A DNA stretch of 64,000 nucleotides. Source: Arthrobacter sp. SLBN-112 (GTDB taxonomy: Bacteria > Actinomycetota > Actinomycetes > Actinomycetales > Micrococcaceae). Both the position numbers and the translations under genes were made by a program. Within the stretch, counting starts at the first letter, position 1, and each line of letters starts with the position of its first letter. Below are positions 61,399-64,000 of this stretch, in pieces. Where the stretch lies: NCBI RefSeq assembly GCF_030944625.1, contig NZ_JAUSXY010000001.1:682001-746000 (forward strand), read 5' to 3'. The notes below the pieces were generated by a model. The model saw nothing but the letters and a program-made list of their open reading frames with translations. It was not told the origin of the DNA and searched no databases.

Positions 61399-62259
61399 AT
61401 GTCAGCAGAAACTTTGACCGTCGCCGTCATCGGAGCCGGAGGCAAGATGGGGATGCGGGTTTCCCGCAACCTGCAGAAGTCCGCCCACACCGTCTTCTAC
61501 AGCGAAAACTCCCCCGCGGGCCAGGAGCGGATCCAGGCCGAAGGCCGCCAGATCACCGCCACGGACGACGCCGTCAAGGGCGCCGACGTCGTGATCCTCG
61601 CCGTGCCGGACACCGTCCTGGGCGTCGTGTCGGAAGGCGTCGTCCCGCAGATGAAGGCCGGCGCCATCCTGCTCACCCTGGATCCAGCCGCCGCGTACGC
61701 CGGGCTGCTGGCCAAGCGCGACGACGTGGTCCAGGCAGTTGCGCACCCTTGCCACCCGTCCGTGTTCCTGGAGCGCACCACCAAAGAAGAGTGGGCCGAC
61801 ACCTTCGGCGGCGAGGGCGCCCCGCAGAACGTCGTTGCCGCGATCGACGAGGATGCACCGGCAGCGACCCGCGACTCGGCAGAGGCGGTCATCCGCACCA
61901 TCTACGCACCCGTCATCGACGTGCACTGGGTCACCGTCAAGCAGCTCGCCATCCTCGAGCCTACGCTCGTGGAGACCGTGGCCTGCATGATCGGCACCCT
62001 GCTCAACGAGGCACTGCACGAGACCGTGCACACCGCCGGCGTCCCCGAAGAAGCCGCCAAGGCCATGCTGTTCGGCCACGTCCAGATCGCCCTGACCAAC
62101 GCCCTGCGCGGCTCCAACCCGTTCTCCGAGGCCTGCGAAATTGCCATCCAGTACGGCAAGGACACCATCATCAAGGACGACTGGAAGAAGATCTTCGACG
62201 ACTCCGAACTGGATGGCGTCATCGCCAAGATGCTCAAGCTCGAAGCCGTCAAACGCTAG
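61399..62259 (+). CDS. apnO: D-apionate oxidoisomerase-like dehydrogenase
   Basis: A 286-residue NAD-dependent enzyme with the nucleotide motif VAVIGAGGKMGMRVSRNL and a helical C-terminal domain of the phosphogluconate-dehydrogenase-like type (HPCHPSVFLERTTKEEW; IGTLLNEALHETVHTAGVPE). This form is characteristic of ApnO, which oxidises and rearranges D-apionate to 3-oxo-isoapionate. AAGGAG precedes ATG 61399. As the last gene of the operon it would perform the first catabolic step after uptake, supplying the decarboxylase candidate upstream. Confidence 0.8.
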   Translation: MSAETLTVAVIGAGGKMGMRVSRNLQKSAHTVFYSENSPAGQERIQAEGRQITATDDAVKGADVVILAVPDTVLGVVSEGVVPQMKAGAILLTLDPAAAYAGLLAKRDDVVQAVAHPCHPSVFLERTTKEEWADTFGGEGAPQNVVAAIDEDAPAATRDSAEAVIRTIYAPVIDVHWVTVKQLAILEPTLVETVACMIGTLLNEALHETVHTAGVPEEAAKAMLFGHVQIALTNALRGSNPFSEACEIAIQYGKDTIIKDDWKKIFDDSELDGVIAKMLKLEAVKR

Positions 62260-62266
62260 GCCCCGA

Positions 62267-62289
62267 CAAGAGGCGGCTGCCACCTCTTG
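62267..62289. terminator. Bidirectional terminator hairpin
   Basis: CAAGAGG (62267-62273) pairs with CCTCTTG (62283-62289), with an inner GGC/GCC. It fills the 32-base gap between the convergent apnO and dehydratase genes. Confidence 0.6.
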
Positions 62290-62291
62290 GC

Positions 62292-63479
62292 TTAGATCGC
62301 GGGCGTCCGCTCAAGGTTGAAGAAGGAGCAGGCGTCCGGCGGCCGGATGTCTGCGACGGCATCACTGAAGATCCGCATCGGGTGCGGTGTGTACGGGTGC
62401 TCCGCTATGGCCTCGAAGTCCAGTTCGATGCCCAGGCCCACCCCTTCAGGAATGAGGACGTCACCCTCCTCGGTCAGTTGCAGGCGTTCGTTCGAGATCT
62501 CACTTCGCCAAGGCACATCCGTGGCCATGATTTCCAGGTACCGGAAGTTGGGCAGCATAGCGCCCAACTGGAGGGTTGCTGCGGTACTGAGCGGACCGCT
62601 TGGGTTGTGGGGTGCGAATGGAATGTAGTGGGCCGCCGCGAGCGTGGAGATAAATGACAGTTCCAACAGTCCTCCCGCGTGTGTGACGTCGGGCTGTATG
62701 TAGTCCACTGCCTTACGGGCGAGGGCGGGAACGAAGGTGTTCCGCCCCATCCACCGCTCACCTGCAGCGATCGGAACCGGAGATTTGGAGCGTATCTCCA
62801 CGAGGGAATCGATTCCGTCGGGAGGGCATGGCTCCTCGAAGAACACCGGTTGGAATTGTTCGATCTCGCGGGCAACCCGAATGGCTGTGGGGACGTCGAA
62901 CCGCCCGTGTCCTTCGATAAAGAGTTCAACATCATCGCCCACTGCATCGCGCACAGCGGCCACGGGTTCAAGCATCCGCCGCAAGTCCCTCGGCTCCAAG
63001 GTTAGGTCCGCCGCCTCAAACGGGTCCCACTTGAGTCCGCGGAACCCTTGGGCAACGGTCTTCACGGCTGCGTCGGCAAATTCTTCAGGCGTTCTTGCTC
63101 CCGAAAACCAGCCGTTGGCGTACGCCCGGACCCTGTCGCGGACCTGGCCACCCAGCATTCGGTGGATAGGCACATCCAGGGCACGGGAAGATACATCCCA
63201 CATAGCCATTTCAAGGGCGCTCAGGGCGGTCATGGACACAGGACCGCCGCGCCAGTAGGCGTCGCGGTGAAGTTCGTAGATGGTTTGGCTGATCCGTGTT
63301 GGGTCCTTGCCCCGGACAGCGTCGGCGAGCACGGCAACGGCGCCCCTGACTGCGTGCTCCTGCCCTTCGAGGGTTGCTTCGGCGACGCCGGTGAGGCCCG
63401 AATCGGTGCTCAACCGGACGAAGATGAGATTTGTCCGGTAAAAGTCGACTACAACAGTGTCGAGGTTAGTGATTTTCAT
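62292..63479 (-). CDS. Enolase-superfamily sugar-acid dehydratase (mandelate racemase/GalD-like)
   Basis: A 395-residue member of the mandelate-racemase subgroup. Metal ligands are Glu in ELFIEGHGRF, Glu in VFFEEPCPP and Glu in PIAAGERW; the first acts with the EGHGR His, and a further His in FAPHNPSGPLS, as in galactonate dehydratases. It probably dehydrates a sugar acid to a 2-keto-3-deoxy acid. ATG 63479 begins seven bases after the stop of a permease stub, so the gene is the survivor of an ABC-importer operon controlled by the adjacent LacI gene. The exact acid is unknown. Confidence 0.9.
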   Translation of the reverse strand: MKITNLDTVVVDFYRTNLIFVRLSTDSGLTGVAEATLEGQEHAVRGAVAVLADAVRGKDPTRISQTIYELHRDAYWRGGPVSMTALSALEMAMWDVSSRALDVPIHRMLGGQVRDRVRAYANGWFSGARTPEEFADAAVKTVAQGFRGLKWDPFEAADLTLEPRDLRRMLEPVAAVRDAVGDDVELFIEGHGRFDVPTAIRVAREIEQFQPVFFEEPCPPDGIDSLVEIRSKSPVPIAAGERWMGRNTFVPALARKAVDYIQPDVTHAGGLLELSFISTLAAAHYIPFAPHNPSGPLSTAATLQLGAMLPNFRYLEIMATDVPWRSEISNERLQLTEEGDVLIPEGVGLGIELDFEAIAEHPYTPHPMRIFSDAVADIRPPDACSFFNLERTPAI

Positions 63480-63485
63480 ATCGGA

Positions 63486-63614
63486 TCATCCCTTAACAGC
63501 GCCGGCGGTCATCCCGCTGACCACATATCGTTGTGCGAACAGGTAGAAGGCGACTGCCGGCAGGGTAAACAAGAGACTCACTGCCATGATGCTTTGAATT
63601 GAGGTGTCCTCAAG
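63486..63614 (-). pseudogene. 3' stub of a carbohydrate ABC transporter permease (MalG type)
   Basis: In frame up to the stop at 63486-63488 the sequence reads MAVSLLFTLPAVAFYLFAQR and then YVVSGMTAGAVKG, the standard C-terminus of MalG/AraQ-type sugar permeases. The frame is closed at the other side by the stop codon of the LacI gene, so only about 42 codons remain and no start is available. An internal deletion has fused the regulator's 3' end to the permease's last part. Confidence 0.78.
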
Positions 63615-64000
63615 TCAGGCCGCCGGGGGCGCGGTGGATTCGCGGACGATCACCTGGGTGGCCAGCTCCACACGGTGGGAATCCAGCACTTCGCCGCGCG
63701 CCTGCCGCAGCAGGGACCTGAGGGCGGCGCGTCCCATTTCTTCGAGGGGCTGTGCCACGGAGCTCAACGATGGCACCGATTGCTCACCCTGGTTGGTGCC
63801 GTCAAAACCGATCAGGCTGATGTCTTCGGGAACCCTGATTCCGTGGTGCCGCGCTTCGCTCAGGACGCCCAGGGCAATGGCGTCACTGCCGGCAAAGATG
63901 GCAGTAGGGAGGGAATCAAGCTTCAACAACTCTTTGAAGCCACTGACCCCGCTCTCGGTCCGGAAGCGGCCTCCGGAGACTATGTATTGGGGGTCAACCT
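63615..64000 (-). CDS. LacI family transcriptional regulator, 5' end beyond window
   Basis: The C-terminal 128 residues of a LacI/GalR protein: GRFRTESGVSGFKELL, TAIFAGSDAIALGVLSEARH, GIRVPEDISLIGFDGTNQGE and the terminal SLSSVAQPLEEMGRAALRSL. The helix-turn-helix lies outside the window. It is oriented like the dehydratase and directly precedes the permease stub, so it probably regulates what remains of that sugar-acid operon. Confidence 0.9.
   Translation of the reverse strand, partial: VDPQYIVSGGRFRTESGVSGFKELLKLDSLPTAIFAGSDAIALGVLSEARHHGIRVPEDISLIGFDGTNQGEQSVPSLSSVAQPLEEMGRAALRSLLRQARGEVLDSHRVELATQVIVRESTAPPAA

Noticed and set aside
1..64000. CRISPR arrays, tRNA or rRNA genes, phage or plasmid genes, riboswitches
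   Set aside because: I looked for regular direct repeats, cloverleaf-like sequences with CCA ends and known gene families, and saw none that I could support.

Overview
The window looks like the chromosome of a high-GC Gram-positive soil actinobacterium, most likely Arthrobacter/Pseudarthrobacter or a close relative. This rests on GC-rich codon use over most of the window, frequent GTG/TTG starts, leaderless-looking regulator genes, an MptB-type polyprenol-phosphate mannosyltransferase, and the repertoire of sugar-catabolic ABC importers with LacI, TetR and GntR regulators. The content is almost entirely catabolic and accessory. I saw no rRNA or tRNA genes, CRISPR arrays, intact insertion sequences or prophage genes. 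Bases 1 to about 19,600 look visibly more AT-rich than the rest and hold most of the gene remnants.

Layout. 1-6,630: a LacI-controlled sugar locus (ABC ATPase cut by the window edge, binding protein, TIM-barrel isomerase, two Gfo/Idh/MocA dehydrogenases) with two copies of an operator between the divergent genes. 6,800-8,240: a scar region with a small conserved protein, a frameshifted hypothetical gene and a C-terminal TetR remnant. 8,346-18,478: an unassigned catabolic locus between two paralogous TetR genes, holding two Asp-nucleophile alpha/beta hydrolases, a complete sugar-type ABC importer (binding protein frameshifted), an SDR and a TIM-barrel isomerase. 18,532-25,152: inositol catabolism genes (iolG-like, iolA, iolD, aldolase-like, iolC) without iolB or iolE. 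25.4-35.1 kb: assorted genes, including an AraC/GH35 beta-galactosidase pair, a Tat-exported rhamnogalacturonan lyase with a 58-residue tatA directly behind it, and an AraC/glyoxalase pair.

35.2-48.6 kb: a UvrA-like ATPase, a membrane-anchored hydrolase, MOSC protein, MHS-family transporter, 3-hydroxyisobutyrate-dehydrogenase-like enzyme, two tandem polytopic glycosyltransferase-like paralogs that appear to start at ATT codons, MptB and a SulP transporter. 48.7-54.7 kb: a LacI-controlled operon combining a polar-amino-acid ABC importer with an FAD amine oxidase and a Gfo/Idh/MocA dehydrogenase, probably for an amine-sugar conjugate. 55.1-62.3 kb: a GntR-controlled operon (MFS importer, erythrulose kinase, RpiB-like and TIM-like isomerases, a TIM-barrel decarboxylase candidate and an ApnO-like oxidoisomerase) that together matches a complete D-apionate route to D-erythrose 4-phosphate. 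62.3-64 kb: an enolase-superfamily sugar-acid dehydratase, a 3' stub of a sugar ABC permease and a LacI gene running off the edge.

The common theme is use of plant cell-wall and cyclitol carbon: rhamnogalacturonan, galactosides, inositol and apiose-derived acid. Four genes carry apparent single-base frameshifts, mostly in short G/C runs, so sequence error must be excluded before any is called a true pseudogene.
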